From the NCBI GenBank assembly GCA_964539305.1, contig CAZIIM010000029.1, positions 1 through 23,422 of the forward strand: DNA of 23,422 nucleotides, written 5' to 3'. Both the position numbers and the translations under genes were made by a program. Positions 14,767 through 22,067 of this stretch are shown one piece after another. The notes beneath the pieces are model-generated. The model was not told the origin of the DNA and did no database searches. It saw only the letters and a list, made by a program, of their open reading frames with translations. Every line of letters starts with the position of its first letter. Position 1 is the stretch's first letter. The DNA comes from CAZNUM01 sp964539305 (GTDB lineage Bacteria; Fidelibacterota; Marinisomatia; Marinisomatales; TCS55).

Positions 14767-16905
14767 ATGAAACGATTTTATCTGTTAGTGACGATACTGG
14801 GATTACTCCTTACTAGTTGCACGGTACAAAAACCGGTTCCCGCACCGGCGGAAACGGTAAAGCCCGTGAAACAGGTCGTGACACCGGCTGTTGCAGCACC
14901 GGCTACCGCCACCAATCCCCTCATTGTAGGTTTTAATCAGTTAAATGATTTTGCCCATTTAAAAACGGAACATGTCCCTGCTGCCATGGACTATGCCCTG
15001 GGGGCAGGCGATTCCATCCTGAACCGGATTCTGGCCGTTCCTGACAGTGAGCGGACGTTTGAGAATACGATTGAGGAACAGGACAATATTGAAGCCGTGA
15101 CAGGGCGCATTATTAATCCGATCTACCTGATGAGTGAAGTTCATCCGGACAAAGAGGTAAGGACGATCTGTGACTCGGCGATTATCCGGTATGAAAAGTG
15201 GCATAACGATTTGATTTTGAATGAAGATTTGTACCGGGCTGTCAAGGCGTATGCGGCTCGACCGGAAGCGGCCACCCTCACCGGTCTGAAGAATAAATAT
15301 CTGACGGATGTCTTAAAAGATTACCGCCGCCTGGGATTTGATCTCCCCAAGGAAAAACGGGATGAATTGAAAGCGATTAAAAACCGCATCAGTGAAATTG
15401 GCCTGGAATTTGACAAGAATATTACGGAGTACACGGACACCTTGACCGTCACCGAAAAAGAAATGGAAGGGTTACCCCAGTGGTATAAAGACAAGATGCG
15501 GGCTGAGGATGGAACCTATAAAATCGATATCAGCTATCCCTCCCGGTCCATGTTCATGAAATATTCCAAATCAGAAACTGCCCGGAAAGCGCTGACGGAA
15601 AAATATCTGAACCGGGGAAGAGCCAACCTGGACGTGATCCCCAAACTGGTGGAAGAACATGATAATATGGCCCACCTGCTCGGTTACCGCTCCTATGCTG
15701 AGTATTTACTGGAGGACCGGATGCCGAAAAAGCCGGAAACAGTGTGGGCCTTTGAAAACGACCTGAAGGCCAACCTCCGTCCCAAGGCTGAAGCAGAATT
15801 TGCAGAACTCCTGAAAGTGAAAAAGGAAGTCACTGGAATTGAAGATAGCGTCATCAATTACTGGAATATGTTTTATTACCAAAATATTCTGGATGAACAG
15901 AAATACCGGCTTAATGATGAAGAAATGAAGGCCTATTTTTCCCTGGAGAATGTACTCCAGGGTATGTTCGAAATTACCGGAAGGATTCTGGGACTGGAAT
16001 ACAAACAGGTGCCGAATCCCAGTGTCTGGCACCCCGACGTTTCTCTCTATGAAGTAACCGATGCAGAAACGGGGCAGCGCCTGGGGTATTTCTACCTGGA
16101 TCTGTACCCGCGGGAGGGCAAGTACAGTCATGCCGCTCACTTTGGCATTTCAAAAGGAAAACTGACCAAAGACGGGTACGAATATCCGGTGGCAGCCCTG
16201 GTGACCAATTTCCCGAAACCCTCTCCAGACCGTCCTTCGCTGCTACGCCATGGACCCAACGGAAATGTGGAAACATTTTTCCATGAATTCGGCCATCTGC
16301 TCCATGGCATGGTAACGAACGTGCCCTATTGGACCTATTCCGGGACATCGGTCGATCGGGATTTTGTGGAGGCCCCCTCCCAGATTTTTGAAAACTGGAT
16401 CTGGGAAAAGGAATCGGTCAAGCTGTTCGCCAAGCATTATCAGACGGGTGAACCCATTCCGGATGAATTGTTGGATCGAATGCTGGCAGCCAAAAACCGT
16501 TCATCGGGGAATGATTATTCCTTCCAGGTTTTTCTCGGTTCCCTGGATATGACCCTTTACGATCGGTGGGATCCGAATGGGGACGAATCGGTACTGGATG
16601 TGGCCCGCCGCTTACACAATGAAATTCTTTTGTGGAAGGAAACTCCCAATACGGCCCGGGTGACCAGTTTCGGCCATTTGAACGGCTATGCCGCCAGTTA
16701 TTACGGCTACGCCTGGTCCCGGGTTTTGGCACAGGATATGTTTTCCGTTTTTAAGAAAAATGGGATATTAGATCGGGAGACAGGATTAAGGTTCCGCCGG
16801 CAGGTACTGGCACCGGGCGGATCGAAAGACCCGATGGAACTGGTAAAGGATTTCCTTGGCCGTGAACCCAATAGTCAAGCCCTGGTGGAGAGTCTGGGGA
16901 TTTGA
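14767..16905 (+). CDS. M3 family oligopeptidase (thimet/Dcp-like), lipoprotein
   Basis: A 712-residue zinc oligopeptidase of family M3 (thimet oligopeptidase, oligopeptidase A and Dcp group). The zinc motif HEFGH is at about 506-510 (FFHEFGHLLHG), followed by the downstream Glu region VEAPSQIFENW typical of the family. Substrate-binding segments HLNGYAASYYGYAWSRVLAQDMF are near the C-terminus, here with a space of about 125 residues. Most M3 enzymes are cytoplasmic; this one has a lipobox (LLTSC, Cys18), so it should act in the periplasm on peptides. ATG 14767 is preferred over an in-frame TTG at 14749 because AAAGGAATA precedes it and the signal sequence then begins with MKR. The next gene starts within its stop codon. 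Confidence 0.94.
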   Translation: MKRFYLLVTILGLLLTSCTVQKPVPAPAETVKPVKQVVTPAVAAPATATNPLIVGFNQLNDFAHLKTEHVPAAMDYALGAGDSILNRILAVPDSERTFENTIEEQDNIEAVTGRIINPIYLMSEVHPDKEVRTICDSAIIRYEKWHNDLILNEDLYRAVKAYAARPEAATLTGLKNKYLTDVLKDYRRLGFDLPKEKRDELKAIKNRISEIGLEFDKNITEYTDTLTVTEKEMEGLPQWYKDKMRAEDGTYKIDISYPSRSMFMKYSKSETARKALTEKYLNRGRANLDVIPKLVEEHDNMAHLLGYRSYAEYLLEDRMPKKPETVWAFENDLKANLRPKAEAEFAELLKVKKEVTGIEDSVINYWNMFYYQNILDEQKYRLNDEEMKAYFSLENVLQGMFEITGRILGLEYKQVPNPSVWHPDVSLYEVTDAETGQRLGYFYLDLYPREGKYSHAAHFGISKGKLTKDGYEYPVAALVTNFPKPSPDRPSLLRHGPNGNVETFFHEFGHLLHGMVTNVPYWTYSGTSVDRDFVEAPSQIFENWIWEKESVKLFAKHYQTGEPIPDELLDRMLAAKNRSSGNDYSFQVFLGSLDMTLYDRWDPNGDESVLDVARRLHNEILLWKETPNTARVTSFGHLNGYAASYYGYAWSRVLAQDMFSVFKKNGILDRETGLRFRRQVLAPGGSKDPMELVKDFLGREPNSQALVESLGI

Positions 16906-17276
16906 AAGGTTTTCTTTTTCACCTGATTCTGGCAGGCGTGGTTACACTGGCGGCAGGGAAGGAGCTTTCCCAGGCACCGGAAGATCCGGTTCAGCAACTG
17001 CGTATCTCCACCCTGCGGTTGAAATTAACCGTGGAACAGGATCCCCGCTATTACCTGGATGAACCTGTTTCCGCCGGCATGCGTGTTCTTGTGGAGGAGT
17101 GTGACTGTCTGCTGGATTTGCTGGATCAGCAGCCGGTTCCAGCCCCGGTCATCAGGAAAGAGGTGGTTCGGTTAAAACAGGCCGCGGTGAAACTGAAGCA
17201 AATCCGGTACAATCGTAAGTACCCGGTGGAGAAAAAGTCAAATGTTACGGTTTACTATTTTTCTGCCGTGGATTGA
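16902..17276 (+). CDS. Small exported helical protein, function unknown
   Basis: A 124-residue protein starting at TTG 16902, overlapping the TGA of the M3 peptidase gene (TTTGA), so translational coupling is likely; GGGGA precedes it. There is a signal peptide (about 1-19, AAGKE) followed by a helical region with regularly spaced Leu and Lys. A cysteine pair sits in VEECDCLLDLLDQ and the C-terminus is basic then aromatic. No family is recognised. The last 22 bases overlap the end of a minus-strand frame at 17255. Confidence 0.68.
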   Translation: MKGFLFHLILAGVVTLAAGKELSQAPEDPVQQLRISTLRLKLTVEQDPRYYLDEPVSAGMRVLVEECDCLLDLLDQQPVPAPVIRKEVVRLKQAAVKLKQIRYNRKYPVEKKSNVTVYYFSAVD

Positions 17277-17482
17277 TCGGAACTGCGATTGACTTCCGCC
17301 ATAATCAGGTCGGCCACTTCCCGCGCGATTTCATCGTGAGTGAGGCCCGCTTCGTCCATTTCATTCCAGGCCGTTTCCAGGATATTCACATCCTGTTCGT
17401 TGGCAAAGATTTCATCCAGTACTGGTGCGGGAACGTGAAAATCCCGCAGGCACTGGTACATATTTAACTTCATAAATTTCAT
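17255..17482 (-). CDS. Possible small acidic protein on the minus strand
   Basis: A frame of about 75 residues beginning at ATG 17482 (MKFMKLNMYQ) or ATG 17473, with an acidic helical C-terminus (VLDEIFANEQD, then ETAWNEMDEAGLTHDEIAREVADLIMAEV in pieces). The composition looks protein-like and not like a chance frame. No good ribosome-binding site is visible, and the overlapping upstream part of the frame (to 17635) is antisense to a better supported gene, so the long version is rejected. It would be convergent with the gene at 16902-17276 and divergent from that at 17529. A TACGGA/TCCGTA hairpin (17492-17507) lies in the divergent space. Confidence 0.5.
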   Translation of the reverse strand: MKFMKLNMYQCLRDFHVPAPVLDEIFANEQDVNILETAWNEMDEAGLTHDEIAREVADLIMAEVNRSSDQSTAEK

Positions 17483-17528
17483 GCAAGATAATACGGATTT
17501 TTCCGTACCAGTCGAAAGGAGATCCTCC

Positions 17529-17675
17529 ATGGACAAACATATCCGCATCTTATATATCCTGGTCATCGTCGGTTTTTTGTCCCTTTCAGCCCAGATCTGG
17601 CTGCAGGGGCAGACCCTGAACGAGTTAAAGGTCAAAATGGAATCGGTCCGGGAACTGTTATTTCGTTTTGCCTGA
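17529..17675 (+). CDS. 48-residue single-helix membrane protein
   Basis: A small protein of one membrane helix (about 6-26, LYILVIVGFLSLSAQIWL) followed by a short amphipathic helix (LNELKVKMESVRELL). The start ATG 17529 has a strong ribosome-binding site AAAGGAG (17515-17521). GGAG also pairs with CTCC (17525-17528) three bases further, so the site sits in a tiny hairpin directly before the start, which could limit translation. The layout resembles short divisome- or respiratory-subunit-like anchors, but no family is recognised. Extension to an upstream in-frame ATG at 17481 is not favoured. Confidence 0.62.
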   Translation: MDKHIRILYILVIVGFLSLSAQIWLQGQTLNELKVKMESVRELLFRFA

Positions 17676-17693
17676 TTGTACCGGTTGGTTTAA

Positions 17694-17716
17694 GGGCGTA
17701 AATTTGCCCGCTTTTT
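17694..17716 (+). terminator. Probable terminator
   Basis: GGGC (17694-17697) pairs with GCCC (17706-17709), followed by GC and five T. It lies between the 48-residue gene and tRNA-Cys. The stem is short. Confidence 0.45.
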
Positions 17717-17728
17717 AACAGCAATTTC

Positions 17729-17802
17729 GGCGTCGTACCCAAGCGGTCTAAGGGAGCGGTCTGCAAAACCGTTATTCGCCGGTTCGAATCCGGCCGACGC
17801 CT
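17729..17802 (+). tRNA. tRNA-Cys (anticodon GCA)
   Basis: The acceptor stem is GGCGTCG (17729-17735) with CGACGCC (17795-17801) and discriminator T17802, the cysteine identity base. The anticodon stem GCGGT/ACCGT encloses CTGCAAA, anticodon GCA. The T arm is GCCGGTTCGAATCCGGC. CCA is not encoded. tRNA-Leu follows after 23 bases, so the two probably form one transcript. Confidence 0.95.
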
Positions 17803-17825
17803 CATTCCATTAATTTACCCCCTCA

Positions 17826-17910
17826 GCCCGGGTGGTGGAATTGGTAGACACAAGGGACTTAAAATCCCTCGTCCAATGCGGACGTGTCGGTTCGAGTCCG
17901 ACCCCGGGTA
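17826..17910 (+). tRNA. tRNA-Leu (anticodon TAA)
   Basis: The acceptor stem is GCCCGGG (17826-17832) with CCCGGGT (17903-17909), pairing G1 with U72, and discriminator A17910. The anticodon stem AGGGA/TCCCT encloses CTTAAAA, anticodon TAA. A long variable arm (CGTCCAATGCGGACG) marks a class II leucine tRNA. The T arm is GTCGGTTCGAGTCCGAC. CCA is not encoded. Fragments of its 3' half recur three times in the next 340 bases. Confidence 0.96.
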
Positions 17911-17914
17911 CACC

Positions 17915-17939
17915 GTTCATTATTGAACAAATGCCTTTT
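17915..17939 (+). terminator. Weak terminator-like hairpin after tRNA-Leu
   Basis: GTTCA (17915-17919) pairs with TGAAC (17924-17928) around TTAT, and a run of T begins a few bases later (17936). It is a plausible end for the tRNA-Cys/tRNA-Leu transcript, with a short stem. Confidence 0.4.
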
Positions 17940-17970
17940 TTGCTGGAGATTAGACTATAAACAACTGATT

Positions 17971-18024
17971 GTCGGTTCCCTGCCCGAATGACGTTAGTCA
18001 GGCGGGGAGTCCGACCCCGGGTAC
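17971..18024 (+). repeat. tRNA-Leu 3' fragment with a 28-nt palindrome in the T loop (copy 1)
   Basis: GTCGGTTC (17971-17978) and GAGTCCGACCCCGGGTAC (18007-18024) together reproduce 26 bases of the tRNA-Leu 3' end (17886-17911) without a mismatch. They are split after the third T-loop base by a 28-nt insert at 17979-18006. The insert is itself palindromic: CCTGCC pairs with GGCGGG, CGAA bulges, and TGAC pairs with GTCA around GTTA. With the tRNA T-stem at its base, the whole forms one long hairpin. There is no coding potential. Confidence 0.8.
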
Positions 18025-18063
18025 AATTTTTAGTATTTTTTATTCATTTTATACCCCGATAAA

Positions 18064-18124
18064 CCTCGTCCAATGCGGACGTACGGTCCTCGGCGTAGCC
18101 GTGGGCTACAGCCTACGGCGAGTC
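18064..18124 (+). repeat. tRNA-Leu variable-arm fragment with a different palindrome (copy 2)
   Basis: CCTCGTCCAATGCGGACGT (18064-18082) exactly repeats 19 bases of tRNA-Leu (17867-17885). It continues as ACGGTC, close to the tRNA T-arm, before a different palindrome. CTCGGCGTAG (18089-18098) pairs with CTACGGCGAG (18113-18122) with one mismatch, and an alternative inner hairpin GTAGCC/GGCTAC exists at 18095-18109. The insert ends in GAGTC, the sequence that follows the same T-loop position in the tRNA. Confidence 0.7.
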
Positions 18125-18196
18125 TTTAAATCCGAGTAAACAAATAATTCTATATTCGATAATATTTATTAAAATTTAAAATACTCACTACGAATT

Positions 18197-18248
18197 GTCG
18201 GTTCCCTGCCCGAATGACTTCAGTCAGGCGGGGAGTCCAACCCGGGGA
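18197..18248 (+). repeat. Degraded tRNA-Leu 3' fragment with a 28-nt palindrome (copy 3)
   Basis: This has the same structure as the copy at 17971: GTCGGTTC (18197-18204), a 28-nt insert (18205-18232), then GAGTCCAACCCGGGG, a diverged form of the tRNA-Leu 3' end. The insert differs from the first copy only in its loop (TTCA instead of GTTA). The base stem GTCGG/CCAAC has lost one pair. A short ATT also precedes both copies. Confidence 0.75.
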
Positions 18249-18338
18249 GGAAATTTCAGAGTGATTCATCCCCTGATTCTGGTTTAGTTCGTACCCTGTT
18301 CCGTTTTGTATTCCCACAAAATTACATTGTAAATTCAA

Positions 18339-18548
18339 TTGAATATCAGGGGTTTGCCTTGTTAAATCAACCTGAGACCGGTTTTTTGCTTTCNNNNNNN
18401 NNNNNNNNNNNNNNNNNNNNNNNNNNNNNNNNNNNNNNNNNNNNNNNNNNNNNNNNNNNNNNNNNNNNNNNNNNNNNNNNNNNNNNNNNNNNNTTGAATA
18501 TCAGGGGTTTGCCTTGTTAAATCAACCTGAGACCGGTTTTTTGCTTTC
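18339..18548. other. Scaffold gap flanked by an identical 55-bp sequence
   Basis: Bases 18394-18493 are 100 N. The 55 bases before the gap (18339-18393) and the 55 after it (18494-18548) are identical. This is what is expected when two contig ends overlap by one assembly k-mer and the scaffolder pads the join. The real sequence probably has one copy and no gap. Confidence 0.85.
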
Positions 18549-19314
18549 GAAATGGTATCTGGATTGCGTCGATCCTGACGGCAATCTGTTCATTGGCTAC
18601 TCGGCTGATTTAGAATGGAACCGGATTCGAATTCGCTATTCCAACAGCCTGGTTCATTTCCACAATTCCGATGTAAAAGAACAAAAATCGCTCAGGCAAT
18701 TTCCGGTACCCGTTTCGAATTCCAATCGACTGACCTGGACGGTTCCCACCTGGAATATTCATGCTTCCTGGGACCGGATTGATCCCCCTATATCCAGCAA
18801 ATTACTGGAAAATGATTCAGGTTTTATCCGATGGAATTGTCATTTACCCAAGGCTCAGTCTAATGTAACTATCGATGGAAAACTGGTTCGAGGACTGGGT
18901 TACGCCGAAAAACTGGAACTGACGATCAAACCCTGGAATCTGCCCTTCCATGAACTGCACTGGGGTCGCTATTTATCGGAAACGGACACCATTATATGGA
19001 TCACCTGGACCGGAGATGAAGACTTCTCTGTCCTTTTTCACAATGGAAAATCCTTTTCCGATGCAATTGTCTGTGAAAGTGAGGTGCAATTCAACCAGGG
19101 TTTAAGCCACCTGAACTTCACCGATACCATCGATCTCCGCAAAGGGTCGTTGAATGATACCGCCTTTTCACGTTTAACCAGGGTGGCGAAATTGTTCCCC
19201 GGGAAAGTTGCACGTACTTTTGAAAATAAATGGCGGAGCAGGGGAACCCTGAAAACAGGAGAAAATACGCTTGGCACAGGCTGGGCTATTCATGAGGTTG
19301 TCAAATGGAAATAA
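18514..19314 (+). CDS. CrtC/AttH lipocalin-like protein (tentative)
   Basis: A 266-residue beta-rich protein without signal peptide. Motifs such as WYLDCVDPDGNLFIGYSADLEW near the start (given as one short pattern) and GLGYAEKLELTI...WNLPFHELHWGRYLS in the middle recall the tandem-lipocalin fold of carotenoid 1,2-hydratase CrtC and AttH. The resemblance is by eye only. TTG 18514 is used as start, with AGGGG (18503-18507) six bases upstream. If the gap is an artefact, the frame also stays open upstream to a TGA at 18215, but no ATG or GTG occurs there. Its end overlaps the next gene by 10 bases, so the pair is probably an operon. Confidence 0.7.
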   Translation: MLNQPETGFLLSKWYLDCVDPDGNLFIGYSADLEWNRIRIRYSNSLVHFHNSDVKEQKSLRQFPVPVSNSNRLTWTVPTWNIHASWDRIDPPISSKLLENDSGFIRWNCHLPKAQSNVTIDGKLVRGLGYAEKLELTIKPWNLPFHELHWGRYLSETDTIIWITWTGDEDFSVLFHNGKSFSDAIVCESEVQFNQGLSHLNFTDTIDLRKGSLNDTAFSRLTRVAKLFPGKVARTFENKWRSRGTLKTGENTLGTGWAIHEVVKWK

Positions 19315-20360
19315 GCATGAAGTCAACTGTGGGGAAGGGTTTGTACAGCGCTTTGTTTATGATTGTTCTCCCTGCAGTATTAATCGTATGGGCGCTTCAG
19401 GCTGATGACGTACTGGCGCTCCCCCGCTGGGATAATCCCGGGTTAGGACTCTTCCTCAGTGTAGCCGGTTTCGCCATGATGATCGCTGGAATGGCAGCCC
19501 TCTGGTTCAAGGGACAAGGACTTCCCATGAGTCCCTGCCCACCGACAAAGTTTGTTACCACCTGGATTTACAGGTATGTATCTCATCCTATTTACATCGG
19601 TACGTCCTTGCTGTCCATCGGCCTTTCGATTTACACCCGCTCCGCCGCAGGACTTTGGTTGGTTTCACCGGTGCTGATGATGAGTTGTGTTTCTTTTGTG
19701 ATGGGGTATGAACATGAAGCGACACAACGCCGTTTCCCAGGTCTGAATTACCGTCCGTTAATTACGTTCCCTGAATCCAGGGATGAGGCGCCTTCTTTTT
19801 GGGACAGGGTTTCGGCCTATTTATTCGTTTATTTTCCATGGATTTTAGTATACGGCATTACGACTATTTTCGGTGTTCATAAAAATAGTTCAAATAGTTC
19901 CTGGTTAAGTAGTTCATTTCATCTTCTATCGAAAATCAGTACCGGCATTTATTTATTGGCCTTGATCCCGGTCCTGCTTGCACCCCTGCTTGCGGATAAG
20001 AAGCGCGACTTGAGGCAATTTGTGGTTTCAGGCCTGCTCGCAGCAGCAGCCTCACTTTTCATCTTTACACTCTACCCCTATGTCACTGTGACGTATCTTC
20101 ATTTTGGCAGAACGTTTTACACCCACTTCCCGGCTTATCCGGTCATTTGGGTTTTGATCAGCCTGATTCCGGCAGAANNNNNNNNNNNNNNNNNNNNNNN
20201 NNNNNNNNNNNNNNNNNNNNNNNNNNNNNNNNNNNNNNNNNNNNNNNNNNNNNNNNNNNNNNNNNNNNNNNNNNNNNCAGTCATGGCCGGTCTTTTAAGC
20301 GTCTTCCTGACAGGAATTGATTTCCCGCGATCCGACAGGCGGTTTTCCAGGCTGGTGTAA
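19305..20360 (+). CDS. Isoprenylcysteine/phospholipid methyltransferase-like membrane protein, interrupted by a gap
   Basis: The first about 160 residues have several membrane helices and the ICMT/PEMT-type signature: RYVSHPIYIGTSLLSIG (90-106) followed by YEHEATQRRFPGLNYRPLI (135-153). In that family the RHPxY...E...FG..Y pattern binds S-adenosylmethionine and methylates lipid or prenyl groups at the membrane. A second part (about 170-290) adds at least four more helices and is not recognised; the protein may be a fusion. An N gap begins at base 20178, so the C-terminus and the frame after the gap are uncertain. ATG 19317 is an alternative start. It overlaps the CrtC-like gene by 10 bases. 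Confidence 0.7.
   Translation: MEISMKSTVGKGLYSALFMIVLPAVLIVWALQADDVLALPRWDNPGLGLFLSVAGFAMMIAGMAALWFKGQGLPMSPCPPTKFVTTWIYRYVSHPIYIGTSLLSIGLSIYTRSAAGLWLVSPVLMMSCVSFVMGYEHEATQRRFPGLNYRPLITFPESRDEAPSFWDRVSAYLFVYFPWILVYGITTIFGVHKNSSNSSWLSSSFHLLSKISTGIYLLALIPVLLAPLLADKKRDLRQFVVSGLLAAAASLFIFTLYPYVTVTYLHFGRTFYTHFPAYPVIWVLISLIPAEXXXXXXXXXXXXXXXXXXXXXXXXXXXXXXXXXXVMAGLLSVFLTGIDFPRSDRRFSRLV
20178..20277. other. Scaffold gap of 100 N inside a coding region
   Basis: The flanks (ending GGCAGAA, resuming CAGTCATGG) do not overlap each other, unlike the other gap, so real sequence of unknown length is missing. The 100-N length is a placeholder, so the frame continuity across it is accidental. Confidence 0.95.
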
Positions 20361-20739
20361 AAGAATACTGAAATTAAACATACTGGCTTCTGATCCATGT
20401 AGGTTAAATTTTAAAATACACCTTGATTGAAACTCTTTTCTTATAATGATGTTATTTCGATATGATCTTAAAATGCGGTTAAAGACTAGAATAAATGTTC
20501 CAAAGACAATATTTTACCACTGGTTTAACACCTTGGGCGTGCCTTTGACCCGTACTACGACCCAACAAGAACAACTTGGCTCACTGCATCAATTTCTTCC
20601 CCATGGTTCAAAAGGGTTAAAAATAGTTTTTTCTCATTCTTATTTTGGGACTTACAGCAATTCATTTAATGTATTCTAGTGTTAACCCCTACTGGGATGG
20701 AACAAATTGGTAGTGCATTAAGATTAATTAGAGCCGGAA
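20361..20739. other. AT-rich intergenic region
   Basis: About 380 bases with no convincing gene. A 77-codon frame (20446-20679) has no ribosome-binding site and unremarkable composition. TATAAT occurs at about 20441-20446 but no well spaced -35 element accompanies it. The region separates the methyltransferase-like gene from the end of the convergent dehydrogenase gene. Confidence 0.4.
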
Positions 20740-21870
20740 TCATTCCAGGAGCTTCCTGACTTTCCGTGCCAGGGACAAGTAAGTGGTCAATTTTCCTCCG
20801 AAGACGTGCAACAGGCGTGTATTCCCTGTTTCGTGCAGCTCCAGGACATATTCCCGGGATAGGTCCGTTGGATTCGTCTGTTGGGCGATCAGGGGCCGGA
20901 CACCAATGTAAGAAGTCTTGATATCGTCCGGTGTAACCTGCCAGTCCGGTTCCAGGTATTCATTGAGCTGGTGGAGTAAATAATCCACATCTTCCGGGTT
21001 AATCTGGATGGAATCCATGGAGCCTGATTCTTCCCGTTCAGTCGTACCAATAATCGTGTAATCATGTTCCGGTTCTGGAATAATGAAAAAGATCCGTTTC
21101 CCCCTGGTCTGCATAAACATGAGATTCCGGGTAATTAATCCCTTAAAAATCACGTGGATACCGCTGATTTTACGAATATGGTATCGGCTGGGCAGGTGGA
21201 AGGTCTGATTGATTTCATCGATCCAGGGACCGGTGGCGTTTATCAGGGTAGGGGCGGAGAACCTCCCGCGATTGGTTGTCAACTGAAAGGCTGAATCAGA
21301 GAAATGAATGGATTTGATGACCGTGAACTGGTGAATCGCGGCGCCGTTTTCCTGAGCCTCGGCAGCCACCCGCCGGGTTAATTCCAGATCGTTTGTCTTG
21401 GCATCGTAATATTGGAAGACAGCCTTCAATCCTTCCTGCCGGAGTCGGGGGGCGATGGTCCTGAACCTGGTTTTGCTCACGATTCTGGAGCGGTATTTTC
21501 CATGGCGCCGGGCCAGGAGGCTGTACAGCTTCAGACCGCTCCAGATCATCCACGCCGGCCGGGGGCTGGAGCGGTATATGGGTAAATAAAACGGTTTCAT
21601 CTGAACCAGGTCAGGATATTTTTCAAGCAATTCCTGCCGGTCCTGGAGGGCTTCGTGGACAAGACTTAATTGGAATTGCTCCAGGTAGCGGAGTCCGCCA
21701 TGAATCAGGCGGGATGATTTGGAGGAGGTTCCGGAACCAATGGTATTTTTTTCCAGCACAATCACCCGTAAGCCGGAATGGGACAATTCGGCTGCAATGC
21801 CGCACCCGTTAATGCCGGCTCCCAGAATAAGGACGTCCGCAGTTTCGGAAATCTGTTCTGTTTTCATCAT
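20740..21870 (-). CDS. glpD: FAD-dependent glycerol-3-phosphate dehydrogenase, short form
   Basis: A 376-residue flavoprotein of the GlpD/GlpA DAO family, which oxidises glycerol 3-phosphate to dihydroxyacetone phosphate and passes electrons to the quinone pool at the inner membrane. Visible signatures are the FAD dinucleotide motif GAGINGCG (17-24) with Glu40, SSRLIHGGLRYLE (52-64), NATGPWID, FIIPEPEHDYTIIGTTE and the end FGGKLTTYLSLARK. It stops there, about 120 residues short of typical GlpD (about 500), so the C-terminal helical DAO_C domain is absent. The stop is clean, so this is a short version, not an obvious frameshift. ATG 21870 and 21867 are equivalent starts; no good ribosome-binding site is seen. 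It is divergent from the Rrf2/nos operon. Confidence 0.88.
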   Translation of the reverse strand: MMKTEQISETADVLILGAGINGCGIAAELSHSGLRVIVLEKNTIGSGTSSKSSRLIHGGLRYLEQFQLSLVHEALQDRQELLEKYPDLVQMKPFYLPIYRSSPRPAWMIWSGLKLYSLLARRHGKYRSRIVSKTRFRTIAPRLRQEGLKAVFQYYDAKTNDLELTRRVAAEAQENGAAIHQFTVIKSIHFSDSAFQLTTNRGRFSAPTLINATGPWIDEINQTFHLPSRYHIRKISGIHVIFKGLITRNLMFMQTRGKRIFFIIPEPEHDYTIIGTTEREESGSMDSIQINPEDVDYLLHQLNEYLEPDWQVTPDDIKTSYIGVRPLIAQQTNPTDLSREYVLELHETGNTRLLHVFGGKLTTYLSLARKVRKLLE

Positions 21871-21984
21871 TTTAATATACTGAAAGAAGGAGACACGGGG
21901 CCTGAACGGAGTTCACCCGTGGACCGAAAATACCCTTCAAAATGAGCGGTGAATAAAAAAAGACAAAAAAATCCGAAATAGGTC

Positions 21985-22054
21985 TTGCATTGAATTGTGT
22001 AAACAGGATAAACTATTTATGAACTAAGACTCTTAAATCTTAATAATCATTATT
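21985..22054 (+). promoter_or_regulatory. Candidate promoter and operator of the Rrf2-nos operon
   Basis: TTGCAT (21985-21990) and TAAACT (22009-22014) are separated by 18 bases, resembling a sigma-70 promoter. Just downstream lie two inverted repeats: TAAGA-N8-TCTTA (22025-22042) and AATAAT-C-ATTATT (22042-22054). They are placed where a repressor such as the Rrf2 protein encoded next could block transcription. The role is inferred from position and symmetry only. Confidence 0.45.
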
Positions 22055-22067
22055 CATAGGGGGCCGA

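Noticed and set aside
17483..17635. Longer N-terminus for the minus-strand gene at 17255-17482
   Set aside because: The extra part is antisense to the 48-residue gene, which has a strong ribosome-binding site, and its composition looks like a shadow frame.
17971..18248. CRISPR array or extra functional tRNA genes
   Set aside because: The copies are irregularly spaced, lack spacers of constant size, and lack 5' tRNA halves and anticodon arms, so they are tRNA fragments with palindromes.
18150..18338. 62-codon minus-strand frame
   Set aside because: It runs through a tRNA-fragment palindrome and has no ribosome-binding site or protein-like pattern.
18339..18548. 55-bp direct repeat as a biological duplication
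   Set aside because: Exact identity at both edges of a 100-N scaffold gap is better explained by a k-mer overlap left unjoined.
20446..20679. 77-codon plus-strand frame
   Set aside because: It has no ribosome-binding site, AT-rich chance composition and no recognisable motif.
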